A DNA stretch of 64,000 nt from Franzmannia qiaohouensis (GCF_031451695.1 NZ_JARWAM010000009.1:124001-188000); one strand, 5' to 3'. Counted from the first letter of the stretch, positions 24,064 to 37,472 are shown. Notes: generated by a model not told the origin, from the sequence alone. Made by a program: numbers and translations.

Positions 24064-25131
24064 GTGGTGCGACTTAGACGTCCCGGCAAGGCACTGGTTG
24101 GGGTCGACATCAGTTCGGCGACGGTCAAGTTGATCGAGCTCAAGTCTACTCCCGGCCATTACCAGGTCGATAGCTATGCGGTTCGCCCCCTCCGCGAGGG
24201 TGCCGTGGTGGAGCGGCGCATCCGCCATATGCAGGATGTCGTCACCGCGCTGCAAGCCGCGGTCGAGCAGGCGCAGCTGCATACTCGCCGAGCCTGCGTC
24301 GCGGTCCCCGCTGGCGCGGCGATCACCAAGACGCTGACGTTTCCCGCCTCGCTCAACGATGATGAGATCGAGGCGCGCATTCAGCTCGAATCAGACAAGC
24401 ATATTCCGTTTCCGTTCGCCGAAGTGGCCTTCGATTTTCAGCGCCTGGGGCCCAATGCGCGCTACGGCGACCAGCAGGACGTGCTGCTGGTCGCCTGCCG
24501 CCAGCAGGACGTCAGCCAGTTGACCGAGGCGCTGCTGCAGGCGGGGCTCGAGCCCGATGCGGTGGACGTCGAGACCTTCGCCATGGAGCGCGCCTTCGGC
24601 GAGCTGCGCCATCAGCTGCAGCCGCCGCTGGCGGCGGAGGATGACTGCGTGGCACTGGTCGATATCGGCGCGACCATGAATTCGTTTCACGTGCTGCGCC
24701 AGGGCCGCGTGACCTACAGCCGCGACACCGTATTCGGCGGCCGCCAGCTCACCGAGGAGATCCGCAGCCGCTACGGTCTGAGCCTCGAAGAGGCCGGCCT
24801 GGCCAAGAAGCGCGGTGGCCTTCCCGACGACTATCCCCGTGAGGTGTTGGAGCCGTTTCTCGATACGCTGGTCCAGCAGATCGGTCGCTCGCTGCAGCTC
24901 TACTACACTGCGGGCCGCAAGTTCGAGGTCAAGCGCCTGATGATCGCCGGCGGCTCCAGCGTGGTGCCGGGGCTCAGCGAGCGGCTGACCCAGGACAGTG
25001 GCATGGACGTGACCATCGCCAACCCCTTTCTGCGCATGAAGATCAACTCGCGCATCGATATTCACACCCTGGCCGGTGATGCGCCGGCCATGCTCACCGC
25101 CTGTGGTCTGGCCATGAGGGCGCGTCGATGA
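24064..25131 (+). CDS. pilM: Type IV pilus assembly ATPase-like protein PilM
   Basis: PilM is the cytosolic actin-like (FtsA-fold) component of the type IV pilus alignment complex and binds the N-terminus of PilN. I prefer the GTG at 24064, since GGAG lies 6 bases upstream; a GTG 12 bp earlier is also in frame. The 355-residue protein shows the nucleotide-binding VGVDISSATVKLIEL, the VALVDIGATMNSFHVL phosphate-2 region, FGGRQLTEEIRSRYGLS and the C-terminal LMIAGGSSVVPGLSE. It starts the pilMNOPQ operon and overlaps pilN by 4 bp (ATGA). Confidence 0.95.
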   Translation: MVRLRRPGKALVGVDISSATVKLIELKSTPGHYQVDSYAVRPLREGAVVERRIRHMQDVVTALQAAVEQAQLHTRRACVAVPAGAAITKTLTFPASLNDDEIEARIQLESDKHIPFPFAEVAFDFQRLGPNARYGDQQDVLLVACRQQDVSQLTEALLQAGLEPDAVDVETFAMERAFGELRHQLQPPLAAEDDCVALVDIGATMNSFHVLRQGRVTYSRDTVFGGRQLTEEIRSRYGLSLEEAGLAKKRGGLPDDYPREVLEPFLDTLVQQIGRSLQLYYTAGRKFEVKRLMIAGGSSVVPGLSERLTQDSGMDVTIANPFLRMKINSRIDIHTLAGDAPAMLTACGLAMRARR

Positions 25132-25727
25132 CCATCGAGATCAACCTGCTGGCGTGGCGCGACCGCGTACGCGAACGGCGTAGCCGTCGCTTCCACGCGG
25201 CGCTGGTGCTGGCCGCGGCGATCGGCCTGGGCAGCGGGGCCAGCATGACCTTCTTCTATCAGCAGCGGCTCGAGGTGCAGGAGCAGCGCAACGCCCACGT
25301 GGAGGCCGCGGCCGCGCAGCTCGAGCGCGATATCCGCTCGATCAGCGAGTACGAGGCGGCGCGGGCGCAGATGCTCGATCAGATCGAGGTCTTCAGCCGC
25401 CTGCAGGTAGGGCGGCCGCAGACCGTGCACGTTTTCAATCAGTTGGTCGAGAGCCTCGAGGAGGGCGTGCACTATACCCGCCTGTCGCGGCAGGGCGATT
25501 CGCTGCGCCTGAGCGGCCTGGCCGACAGCAACCGCCAGGTGTCCGACCAGCTGCGTGCGCTGGCGGCGGCCAGTGCGCTCGATGTGCCGGTGCTCTCCGA
25601 GGTAGAGTCGCAGGACGGCGCGGCGCAGCGTCGCTTCAGCCTGAGCGTCAGTCAGCAGATGCCCGAGGAGGCCGAGCAGCACGATGACACGGCGCCTGAG
25701 CCGGGTGCCGAGGAGGGTGCGTCATGA
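25128..25727 (+). CDS. pilN: Type IV pilus assembly protein PilN
   Basis: PilN is a bitopic inner-membrane protein that links PilM in the cytosol to PilO and PilP in the periplasm. The N-terminal motif INLLAWRDRVRERR is the PilM-binding INLLPWR-type signature. A membrane helix (about 22-44) and a coiled-coil segment follow, then a ferredoxin-like periplasmic domain (YTRLSRQGDSLRLSGLADSN). The 199-residue length fits. It overlaps both pilM and pilO by 4 bp, so translation is coupled across the set. Confidence 0.95.
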   Translation: MTIEINLLAWRDRVRERRSRRFHAALVLAAAIGLGSGASMTFFYQQRLEVQEQRNAHVEAAAAQLERDIRSISEYEAARAQMLDQIEVFSRLQVGRPQTVHVFNQLVESLEEGVHYTRLSRQGDSLRLSGLADSNRQVSDQLRALAAASALDVPVLSEVESQDGAAQRRFSLSVSQQMPEEAEQHDDTAPEPGAEEGAS

Positions 25728-26344
25728 GCCTGGCGGGAGAGTGGCGGCGGCTGCGCGAGCTGGAGTGGCGCGAACTGGATATCAAGGAGTCGGGCAGCTG
25801 GCCCTGGTCGCTGCAGCTGATCTGCTGCCTGCTGGCGCTGGGGCTGACCTTTGCCGGCATGCACTGGTACCTGGCGGCGCCCAAGGCCGAGGAGCTGGCC
25901 GCGGCCCAGCGTCAGGAGCAGAGCCTGCTGCGCGACTACCAGAGCAAGGCGGTGCAGGCGGCCAACCTGCCGGCGATGCGGGCTCAATCGGATGAACTGG
26001 AAGAGCGCCTCGAGGCGCTGCTCGAGATGCTGCCCACCGGCGCCGAGGTCCCCTCGCTGATCGACAACATCAGTGAGACGGCCATCGACAACCAGCTGTC
26101 GATCGACTTCATCCGGCTGCGCGCGCCGGAGCAGCGCGAGTTCTACGTCGAGCAGCCGTTCGACATCCAGGTACAGGGCGACTATCACCGCATCGCTGCC
26201 TTCCTGGCCGGGGTGGCCGGCCTGCCACGCATCGTCACCCAGCATGACTTCAGCCTCGAACCGGCGGACGATCCCGGGCTGCTGCGCCTGTCGATGCTGG
26301 CGCGAACCTACAGCTATCGCCGTGACGGCGAGGGGGCGCCATGA
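25724..26344 (+). CDS. pilO: Type IV pilus assembly protein PilO
   Basis: PilO forms a heterodimer with PilN in the inner membrane. The 206-residue protein has a short cytosolic start (ELDIKESGSWPWSLQ), one membrane helix (about 28-50), a coiled coil, and a periplasmic domain with LLEMLPTGAEVPSLIDNI and the conserved QVQGDYHRIAAFLAGVAGLPRIV strand-helix block. It overlaps pilN and pilP by ATGA. Sequence conservation is modest, but order and topology leave little doubt. Confidence 0.95.
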   Translation: MSLAGEWRRLRELEWRELDIKESGSWPWSLQLICCLLALGLTFAGMHWYLAAPKAEELAAAQRQEQSLLRDYQSKAVQAANLPAMRAQSDELEERLEALLEMLPTGAEVPSLIDNISETAIDNQLSIDFIRLRAPEQREFYVEQPFDIQVQGDYHRIAAFLAGVAGLPRIVTQHDFSLEPADDPGLLRLSMLARTYSYRRDGEGAP

Positions 26345-26850
26345 GGATGTCGTCACTCGCCCTGGTGGCGTGCCTGCTGCTGGTCGGCTGTGCCGACCCC
26401 GACCTGGCCGGTCTCGATCGCGAGCTCGAGGCGCTCAAGCGCGATCCCGGCGAGCTTTCGGTCGAGCCGCTGCCCGAGGTGCCGCGCTACCGCGCACCGG
26501 GCTACGAGCAGGCCAATGCACGCAGCCCGTTCCTGGCGCGGCTGCCGCAAGACGACGTCGCCACGCCCCAGGGCGAGCGCGCGCCGGATCCCGAGCGGCC
26601 GCGCGAACCGCTGGAGCGCTACGCTCTTAGCGAGCTCGAACTGGTCGGCACCCTGACCGTCAATGCCCAGCCCTCGGCGCTACTGCGTGCGCCGCAAGGC
26701 CAGGTGCATCGGCTGCGGGTCGGCAACTATCTGGGGAGCGATGATGGCCGCATCGTGAGCATTACCGGGGCGTCGATCGTGCTGGTCGAGACCGTGCGCG
26801 AACGCAACGCCTGGGTCGAGCGAACGCGAGAAATGACGCTGCCCAACTAG
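26341..26850 (+). CDS. pilP: Type IV pilus lipoprotein PilP
   Basis: PilP is an inner-membrane lipoprotein connecting PilN/PilO to the secretin PilQ. The 169-residue precursor has a lipoprotein signal with lipobox LLVGC, Cys 17 being the lipidation site. An extended Pro-rich linker holds the YEQANARSPF motif, followed by a beta-rich C-terminal domain (LELVGTLTVNAQPSALLRA; LRVGNYLGSDDGRI). It overlaps pilO by 4 bp. A 60-bp gap separates it from pilQ. Confidence 0.95.
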   Translation: MRMSSLALVACLLLVGCADPDLAGLDRELEALKRDPGELSVEPLPEVPRYRAPGYEQANARSPFLARLPQDDVATPQGERAPDPERPREPLERYALSELELVGTLTVNAQPSALLRAPQGQVHRLRVGNYLGSDDGRIVSITGASIVLVETVRERNAWVERTREMTLPN

Positions 26851-26910
26851 GGCAAACCATATACACCGCTGAGCCGGAGGGCAGGCGGCGCGGCGTAGGG
26901 GAATATTACA

Positions 26911-29004
26911 ATGACGATTATCAGGCGTCTGACCGCAGCCCTCAGCATGGTGCTGCTGAGCCTGCCGGCGCTGGCGGCGTCGACACTCGACGACCTCTCC
27001 TATCGCCAGACGGCGGGCGGTGAACTGGAAGTGGTGCTGTCGTTCAGCGGCGGCGTCCCAGAGGTGCGCGGCTATCGGCTCGATGACCCGGCGCGACTGA
27101 CCATCGACCTGATGGACACCGCCAGTCGTCTCGAGCGCAGCCAGCAGACGCTGCAGATTGCCGGGGTGCGCGACCTGACCACCCTCGAGGCCGGGGCCCG
27201 TACCCGGCTGGTGTTCGCTCTCGACGGGGCGCTGCCCTACAGCACTCGCCAGCAGGGCGACGCTCTGGTGCTGACGATTGGCGGCGACGGCGGCGCCCGG
27301 CAGGCGGCGGCGCCACAGGCCGAACCGGCTGGCGCACAGCCCGCCGCGGCACTGGCAAGCCGCGAGCCGCGCATCGAGGAGATCGACTTCCGCCGCGGCG
27401 ACGACGGCGCCGGCCGGCTGATCGTGACCTTCGATCGCGACGGCGTCGACTCCCGCGTCCGCGAGAGCGGCAGCCGGGTGATCGCCGAGCTGCGCCGGGT
27501 GGAGCTGCCGGCAGAGCTCGATCAGGTGCTCGACGTGACCGATTTCGGCACCCCGCTGCGGCGCATCACCCCCCAGCCGGGGCGCGACGGCGTGACCCTC
27601 GAGCTCGAAGCCAGCGGCGACTACGCCATGCTCTCGACCCACAGCGGCCGCCAGCTGGTGATCGAGATTCAGCCGGTGTCCCAGGCCGAGCGCGAGACCC
27701 GCGAACGCGAGCGCTTCGCCTACACCGGCGAGCGCATCACCCTCAACTTCCAGGATATCGAGGTGCGCTCGGTGCTGGCGATCATCGCCGACTTTACCGG
27801 CCTCAACCTGGTCGCCAGTGACAGCGTCACCGGCAACGTGACCCTCAATCTCGAGGACGTGCCCTGGGATCAGGCCCTCGACCTGGTGCTCAAGAGCCAC
27901 GGCCTGGCCAGCCGCCAGGAGGGCAACGTGATCGTCGTCGCGCCGGCCTCGGAGCTGGCCAATATCGAGCGCCAGGAGCTCGAGTCCCGCGAGCAGATGG
28001 AGACCCTTTCGCCGCTGACCACCGAGATGATCCAGGTGCGCTACGCGCGGGCCTCGGACCTGGCCGCCCTGCTGCGCGGCGAGGGTGGCTTCGGGCTGCT
28101 TACCGAGCGCGGCCGGGTCAGCGTCGACCAGCGCACCAACACCCTGCTGATCCAGGATACCGCCGACCAGATCCAGAGCATCCTGCGTACCCTGGACCAG
28201 CTCGACGTGGCGGTGCGCCAGGTGCAGATCGAGGCGCGTATCGTGATCGCCCGCGACAGCGCGACCCGCGAGCTTGGGGTGCGCTGGGGGGCCTCTTCGA
28301 CCCGTGGCTTCCGCGAGCGCGAAAGGTTGGGTGAGGACCTTTCTCCTCGAGAAGCCAATAATCTTGTCGACAACGTGGCGCGCAACATCAACCCGCAGGG
28401 CCTAAATCGCGCGCGCGGCGGCCTGGCCGTGGATATGGGCAATGCCACCAACCCGCTATCTACCTTCGCCTTCGGCTATCTGTCGGGGGATATCCTGCTT
28501 GACCTAGAGCTGCGCGCCCTGGAGAGCGAAGGCAAGAGCCAGACCATCTCCCAGCCGCGGGTGATCACCGCCAATCAGCGCACCGCGGTGATCAAGCAGG
28601 GCACCGAGATTCCCTTTCAGGAGGCCACCTCCAGCGGCGCCACCAATGTCGAATTCAAGGAGGCGGTGCTGTCGCTGGAGGTCACCCCGCAGATCACCCC
28701 GGACAACCGCATCATCATGGACCTGGTGATCAACAATGACACCGTCGGCGAGGAGTTCGCCGGGGTGCCGTCGATCGATACCAATCAGATCGAGACCCAG
28801 GTGCTGGTGGATAACGGCGAGACCGTGGTGCTGGGCGGGATCCTCACCACCGAGCAGGTGCGCAGCCTGTTCAAGACGCCATTCTTCGGCGACCTGCCGC
28901 TGATCGGCAATCTGTTCCGCTATACCCAAGACTCGAGCGAAAAGGTAGAGTTGCTGGTATTCATCACCCCGAGAATCATCGAGGACGGACTGGCAATTCG
29001 CTGA
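26911..29004 (+). CDS. pilQ: Type IV pilus secretin PilQ
   Basis: PilQ is the outer-membrane secretin channel through which the pilus passes. The 697-residue precursor has a signal peptide (cleavage near residue 23, ALA). Two AMIN domains bind peptidoglycan (about 25-110 and 150-250). Secretin N0/N1 domains follow (ITLNFQDIEVRSVLAIIADFTGLN; MIQVRYARASDLAALLRG), and the secretin core is C-terminal, with VEARIVIARDSATRELG-like start, FQEATSSGATNVEFKEAVL and VVLGGILTTEQ. The stop shares one base with the aroK start (TGATG), tying pilus assembly to the shikimate genes as in Pseudomonas. Confidence 0.97.
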   Translation: MTIIRRLTAALSMVLLSLPALAASTLDDLSYRQTAGGELEVVLSFSGGVPEVRGYRLDDPARLTIDLMDTASRLERSQQTLQIAGVRDLTTLEAGARTRLVFALDGALPYSTRQQGDALVLTIGGDGGARQAAAPQAEPAGAQPAAALASREPRIEEIDFRRGDDGAGRLIVTFDRDGVDSRVRESGSRVIAELRRVELPAELDQVLDVTDFGTPLRRITPQPGRDGVTLELEASGDYAMLSTHSGRQLVIEIQPVSQAERETRERERFAYTGERITLNFQDIEVRSVLAIIADFTGLNLVASDSVTGNVTLNLEDVPWDQALDLVLKSHGLASRQEGNVIVVAPASELANIERQELESREQMETLSPLTTEMIQVRYARASDLAALLRGEGGFGLLTERGRVSVDQRTNTLLIQDTADQIQSILRTLDQLDVAVRQVQIEARIVIARDSATRELGVRWGASSTRGFRERERLGEDLSPREANNLVDNVARNINPQGLNRARGGLAVDMGNATNPLSTFAFGYLSGDILLDLELRALESEGKSQTISQPRVITANQRTAVIKQGTEIPFQEATSSGATNVEFKEAVLSLEVTPQITPDNRIIMDLVINNDTVGEEFAGVPSIDTNQIETQVLVDNGETVVLGGILTTEQVRSLFKTPFFGDLPLIGNLFRYTQDSSEKVELLVFITPRIIEDGLAIR

Positions 29005-29546
29005 TGCAGGATTTACCCAACCTTTTTCTGATCGGCCCCATGGGGGCCGGCAAGAGCACCATCGGCCGCCTGTTGGCGGCCGAGCTGTCGCGCGACTTCT
29101 TCGATAGCGACCACGAGATCCAGGGCCGCTGCGGCGCCGATATCCCGTGGATCTTCGAAATCGAGGGCGAGGCGGGGTTTCGCGAACGCGAGGAGGCCAT
29201 GATCGATGAGCTGACCCAGCGCCACGGCGTGGTGGTGGCCACCGGCGGCGGTGCGGTGATGCGCGAGAGCAACCGCCGGGCGCTGCGCGAGCGCGGCACG
29301 GTCATCTATCTCTACACCACCGTCGAGCAGCAGCTGCGGCGCACCGCCAAGGACCGCAATCGACCACTGCTGCAGAACGGCAATCCCGAGGAGATCCTGC
29401 GCGGCATGTTTGCCAAGCGCGATCCGCTCTACCGCGCCACTGCCGACCTGATCGTGCGCACCGACCGCCGCGGTCCGCGCTCGGTGGTCAGCGAAATCGT
29501 GCGCCGCGTGACGCGCCTCGTCGATCCACTGCAATGCAAGGCCTGA
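29004..29546 (+). CDS. aroK: Shikimate kinase
   Basis: AroK phosphorylates shikimate to shikimate 3-phosphate in the aromatic amino-acid pathway. The 180-residue protein shows the P-loop GPMGAGKST (residues 11-19), the shikimate-binding FFDSDHEI, VATGGGAVMR and the lid region RNRPLLQNGNPEE. The start overlaps the pilQ stop by one base, and aroB follows after a single intergenic base, so expression is probably coupled to the pil operon. Confidence 0.97.
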   Translation: MQDLPNLFLIGPMGAGKSTIGRLLAAELSRDFFDSDHEIQGRCGADIPWIFEIEGEAGFREREEAMIDELTQRHGVVVATGGGAVMRESNRRALRERGTVIYLYTTVEQQLRRTAKDRNRPLLQNGNPEEILRGMFAKRDPLYRATADLIVRTDRRGPRSVVSEIVRRVTRLVDPLQCKA

Positions 29547-29547
29547 C

Positions 29548-30654
29548 ATGACTCCACACGCCCCGTCACCGGTGACGCTCAATGTCGAACTCGGCGAGCG
29601 CAGCTACCCCATCCATATCGGCGTCGGCCTGCTCGGCGACCCCCAGTGGCTAACGCCCTACCTGGCCGGGCGCCAGGTCATGGTGGTCACCAACGAGGTG
29701 GTGGCGCCGCACTACCTCGAGCGCTTCAAGGCCGGCCTGCCCGGTGACCTGGAGGTGCGTGAGCTGGTGCTGCCCGACGGCGAAGCCACCAAGACCCTCG
29801 ATCACGTCAGCCGTATCTGGGATGCCCTGCTCGAAGCGGGCTTCAACCGTCGCTGCACCCTGGTGGCACTGGGCGGCGGGGTGATCGGCGACATGGTCGG
29901 CTTCGCCGCGGCCGGCTATCAGCGCGGTGTGGCCTTCATCCAGGTGCCCACCACGCTGCTCGCTCAGGTCGACTCCTCGGTGGGCGGCAAGACCGGCGTC
30001 AACCACCCGCTGGGCAAGAACATGATCGGCGCTTTCTGGCAGCCCCGCGCGGTGCTGATCGATACCGACAGCCTGGCCACCCTGCCGCCCCGCGAGCTGT
30101 CGGCGGGGCTTGCCGAGGTGATCAAGTATGGATTGATCCGCGATGTCGACTTCCTGTCCTGGCTGGAGGCCAATATGGCGGCGCTGCGCGCGCTGGACCA
30201 GGTGGCGCTGCGCGAGGCGATCCGTCGCAGCTGCGCCCTCAAGGCCGAGATCGTCGCCGCCGACGAGACCGAGCAGGGCGTACGCGCGCTGCTCAATCTC
30301 GGCCACACCTTCGGCCATGCCATCGAGGCGCACCAGGGCTACGGTAACTGGCTGCACGGCGAGGCAGTGGGCACCGGCATGCTGATGGCCGCCGAGTTGT
30401 CACAGCGGCTGGGCTGGCTGAGCGAAGCGGACGTCGCCCGAGCGCGGCGCATCGTCGCTGCCGCCGGCCTGCCCGAGGCGGCCCCCAGGGCCATGGGCGT
30501 CGATGACTTCCTGAGCCGCATGCGCCTCGACAAGAAGAACATCGATGCCAGGCTGCGCTTGATCCTACTGCGTGGACTGGGCGATGCCTGCCTGGATGAC
30601 CAGACCCCGCCGTCGCTGCTTGAGGCGCTGCTGCGCGACTATCCGCGCAGCTGA
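29548..30654 (+). CDS. aroB: 3-dehydroquinate synthase
   Basis: AroB converts DAHP to 3-dehydroquinate, the second shikimate-pathway step, using NAD+ and a divalent metal. The 368-residue protein contains ELVLPDGEATKTLDHV, the glycine-rich NAD-binding ALGGGVIGDMVGFAAAGYQRG, QVPTTLLAQVDSSVGGKTGVN and the metal-binding histidines in LNLGHTFGHAIE and WLHGEAVGTGM. It ends the pilM-aroB unit, as shown by the strong terminator 35 bp downstream. The SPOR/DamX-like gene that follows aroB in Pseudomonas is absent. Confidence 0.97.
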   Translation: MTPHAPSPVTLNVELGERSYPIHIGVGLLGDPQWLTPYLAGRQVMVVTNEVVAPHYLERFKAGLPGDLEVRELVLPDGEATKTLDHVSRIWDALLEAGFNRRCTLVALGGGVIGDMVGFAAAGYQRGVAFIQVPTTLLAQVDSSVGGKTGVNHPLGKNMIGAFWQPRAVLIDTDSLATLPPRELSAGLAEVIKYGLIRDVDFLSWLEANMAALRALDQVALREAIRRSCALKAEIVAADETEQGVRALLNLGHTFGHAIEAHQGYGNWLHGEAVGTGMLMAAELSQRLGWLSEADVARARRIVAAAGLPEAAPRAMGVDDFLSRMRLDKKNIDARLRLILLRGLGDACLDDQTPPSLLEALLRDYPRS

Positions 30655-30688
30655 TCCCGCTACCTTTGCCCTGCGCCACATCCAGATC

Positions 30689-30721
30689 ACGGCGCCTGCT
30701 GACCGCAGGCGCCGTTTTTTA
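30689..30721 (+). terminator. Rho-independent terminator after aroB
   Basis: ACGGCGCCTGC-tgacc-GCAGGCGCCGT is an 11-bp perfect stem followed by seven T residues. It closes the pilMNOPQ-aroKB transcription unit. Confidence 0.93.
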
Positions 30722-30783
30722 CTGCTGTGGGGTCGGGAACTCTGGCAGTAATTCGCATGCCTTATGCACAACTCGCATGGCCT

Positions 30784-30812
30784 TTGGCGTAAAATTAAGA
30801 CCAAAGTCTAAT
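30784..30812 (+). promoter_or_regulatory. Candidate distal gltB promoter P1
   Basis: TTGGCG, 17 bases, TCTAAT (5 of 6 at -10) lies about 270 bp upstream of gltB in the gene-free, relatively AT-rich stretch 30722-31079. Apart from this and P2, I see near-direct repeats of CGCATG (about 30753 and 30774) and no open reading frame of note. Confidence 0.35.
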
Positions 30813-30930
30813 AATGGTGAGCTGGGCAGAGCGAGGGTACAAGTCATTGACCTGCCACGTGTTTTTTATTGAATGCTGAGCTAACTAGCCGATTTCTGGC
30901 GATTTTTCTGATTGAGGAGGAGGTGGGGAA

Positions 30931-30959
30931 TTGCGTGTCACAGGGTAGCTGGCTATGCT
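30931..30959 (+). promoter_or_regulatory. Candidate proximal gltB promoter P2
   Basis: TTGCGT, exactly 17 bases, TATGCT is a good sigma-70 match about 120 bp upstream of gltB. A transcript from near 30966 would carry a leader of roughly 115 nt. Confidence 0.45.
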
Positions 30960-31079
30960 GTACGGCCTTTTTCACGCCAGACAACGGCCGCTCAACGGTA
31001 ACTAAAAATCAAGCAAAACATTAAATAATAGCACTGAGCGCTTCTGGACACAAGACATCGATTTCAGTGAGGCACGCCC

Positions 31080-35531
<4,452 letters not shown>

Positions 35532-35564
35532 GCCCGACGTTCCAGACTTCGAGGAGAGACGACC

Positions 35565-36983
35565 ATGGCAAACCGTCTGAGCAACGACTTTCAGTTCATC
35601 GATGTGGGTCGCCAGGACCCGGAGAAGAAAGAGGCGCGTACCCGGGCCAAGGAATTCGCCGAGATCTATGAGCCCTACAGGCCCCAGGAGGCGGCCAGCC
35701 AGGCGCACCGCTGCCTGCACTGCGGCAACCCCTACTGCGAGTGGAAGTGCCCGGTCCACAACTATATTCCCAACTGGCTGAAGCTGGTCAGCGAGGGCAA
35801 CATCCTGGAGGCGGCGGAGCTGTCGCACCAGACCAACTCGCTGCCCGAGGTGTGCGGCCGGGTGTGTCCCCAGGACCGCCTGTGCGAGGGCGACTGCACC
35901 CTCAACGACGGCTTCGGCGCGGTGACCATCGGCTCGGTGGAGAAGTACATCACCGACACCGCTTTCGCCATGGGCTGGCGGCCGGACATGTCCGGCGTCA
36001 CCTGGACCGACAAGAAGGTCGCAGTGATCGGCGCCGGCCCAGCCGGGCTCGGCTGTGCCGATATCCTGGCGCGCAGCGGTGTCAAGCCGATAGTCTACGA
36101 TCGCTACCCGGAGATCGGCGGCCTGCTGACCTTCGGGATTCCCGAGTTCAAGCTCGAGAAGCACGTCATGGAGCGGCGTCGCGCGGTGTTCGAGGAGATG
36201 GGCATCGAGTTCCGCCTGAATACCGATATCGGCAGTGACGTGACCATCGAGGCGCTGCTCGAGGAGTACGATGCGGTGTTCATGGGCATGGGCACCTACA
36301 AGTACATGCAGGGCGGCTTTCCAGGTGAGGATCTGCCCGGCGTGCACAAGGCGCTCGACTACCTGATTGCCAACGTCAACCATTGCCTGGGCTTCGAGAA
36401 GGACCCGGCCGACTATGTGTCGCTGGAAGGTCAGCGGGTGGTGGTGCTGGGCGGCGGCGATACTGCCATGGACTGCAACCGCACCGCGATTCGCCAGGGG
36501 GCGGCCAGCGTGACCTGCGCCTACCGCCGCGACGAGGACAACATGCCCGGCTCCAAGCGCGAGGTGAAGAATGCCCGCGAGGAGGGCGTCGACTTCCTGT
36601 TCAACCGTCAGCCTGTGGCAGTGGTCGGCGAGGAGCGCGTCGAGGGCGTCAAGGTGGTGCGCACGCGGCTCGGCGAGCCGGACGAGAACGGCCGCCAGCG
36701 CCCCGAGGTGGTGCCGGGCTCGGAGGAGATTCTGCCCGCTGATGCGGTGGTCATCGCCTTCGGTTTCCAGCCCACCGATATCGACTGGCTGGCGCCGAAC
36801 AGCATTGCGGTAGACGAGCGCGGCCGCATCAAGACCAGCGAGGAGGCGGCGTTCGCCTTCCAGACCAGCAATGAGAAGATCTTTGCCGGTGGCGACATGG
36901 TGCGTGGCTCCGACCTGGTGGTGACGGCCGTCTACGAGGGCCGCCAGGCCGCCGAGGGTATCCTCGATTATCTGGGGGTGTAA
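35565..36983 (+). CDS. gltD: Glutamate synthase (NADPH), small (beta) chain
   Basis: GltD feeds electrons from NADPH through FAD and two 4Fe-4S clusters to GltB. The 472-residue protein has N-terminal cluster cysteines (CLHCGNPYCEWKCPVHN; CGRVCPQDRLCEGDC), the FAD-binding VAVIGAGPAGLGCADIL, and the NADPH-binding VVVLGGGDTAMDC. The end FAGGDMVRGSDLVVTAVYEGR is also typical of the family. GAGGAGA precedes the ATG. It completes gltBD; repeat R5 begins 69 bp after its stop. Confidence 0.98.
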   Translation: MANRLSNDFQFIDVGRQDPEKKEARTRAKEFAEIYEPYRPQEAASQAHRCLHCGNPYCEWKCPVHNYIPNWLKLVSEGNILEAAELSHQTNSLPEVCGRVCPQDRLCEGDCTLNDGFGAVTIGSVEKYITDTAFAMGWRPDMSGVTWTDKKVAVIGAGPAGLGCADILARSGVKPIVYDRYPEIGGLLTFGIPEFKLEKHVMERRRAVFEEMGIEFRLNTDIGSDVTIEALLEEYDAVFMGMGTYKYMQGGFPGEDLPGVHKALDYLIANVNHCLGFEKDPADYVSLEGQRVVVLGGGDTAMDCNRTAIRQGAASVTCAYRRDEDNMPGSKREVKNAREEGVDFLFNRQPVAVVGEERVEGVKVVRTRLGEPDENGRQRPEVVPGSEEILPADAVVIAFGFQPTDIDWLAPNSIAVDERGRIKTSEEAAFAFQTSNEKIFAGGDMVRGSDLVVTAVYEGRQAAEGILDYLGV

Positions 36984-37051
36984 GGCCTGGCCCCAGCGCC
37001 GCTGGGGTGGAAGTGGCATTCTGCGTCTTGTGCCTGACGCCACCAAGGTGA

Positions 37052-37161
37052 GCGGCGCCGGGGACAGGTCGAAGAGGGGGGTCGATGCCATGGATGGCAT
37101 CGGTAGCGTCCAGGGATGGATTCACAGCGCCCCCTCGTAGGCCTGTCCCCGGGTAAGCCGC
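37052..37161 (+). repeat. Dispersed palindromic repeat, copy R5
   Basis: Copy R5 lies 69 bp after gltD, forward like gltD. Outer arms GGGGACAGG...GAGGGGG and CCCCCTC...GCCTGTCCCC pair well. The inner hairpin is GATGCCAT-gg-ATGGCATC, another two-sided change from the main form. The conserved block is GGGATGGATTCACAGCG. It occupies the first part of the 550-bp gltD-pyrG gap. Confidence 0.88.
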
Positions 37162-37216
37162 GTTTCTCAGGCAGTGGGTCGCCAGAGCAGCCGAGGTGGT
37201 TCGGCACGTGAGACAA

Positions 37217-37364
37217 GACTTGCGACGCACAAGGACGAAATCCTGACGCTGCGCGAGCGACTGACGCGTCGGGCCGAAACCAGGTCCCTCTGTGCCGGCC
37301 CTCGATCGACATCCATGTCGATCGCCGCTAGTCGCTCGCTTACCGTCAGCGTCCTTGCGAAGTC
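37217..37364 (-). repeat. Divergent palindromic element R8
   Basis: Within the gltD-pyrG gap, 56 bp after R5, outer arms (about 37229-37262 and 37330-37357) are inverted with small gaps, sharing GCGAGCGACT/AGTCGCTCGC, TGACG/CGTCA and CAAGGAC/GTCCTTG. Inside is a perfect hairpin CGATCGACAT-cc-ATGTCGATCG with the same CATCCATG centre as the R family. The layout reads like a family member in reverse orientation whose sequence has drifted. The conserved block is only faintly recognisable (AACCAGGTCCCT). Confidence 0.6.
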
Positions 37365-37443
37365 GCTGCGCATTGTCTCAGCGCGCCTCGGCTATTCAGT
37401 GCCTAGCAATTCCGTGCCTCACCAATGCTGCGTCTCGCCAAAA

Positions 37444-37472
37444 TTGAGCCGATTCGCCGAATCTGCTACTCT
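37444..37472 (+). promoter_or_regulatory. Candidate pyrG promoter with spacer palindrome
   Basis: TTGAGC, 17 bases, TACTCT lies about 60 bp upstream of pyrG. The spacer contains GATTCG-c-CGAATC (37451-37463), a perfect palindrome that could be an operator. Confidence 0.45.
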
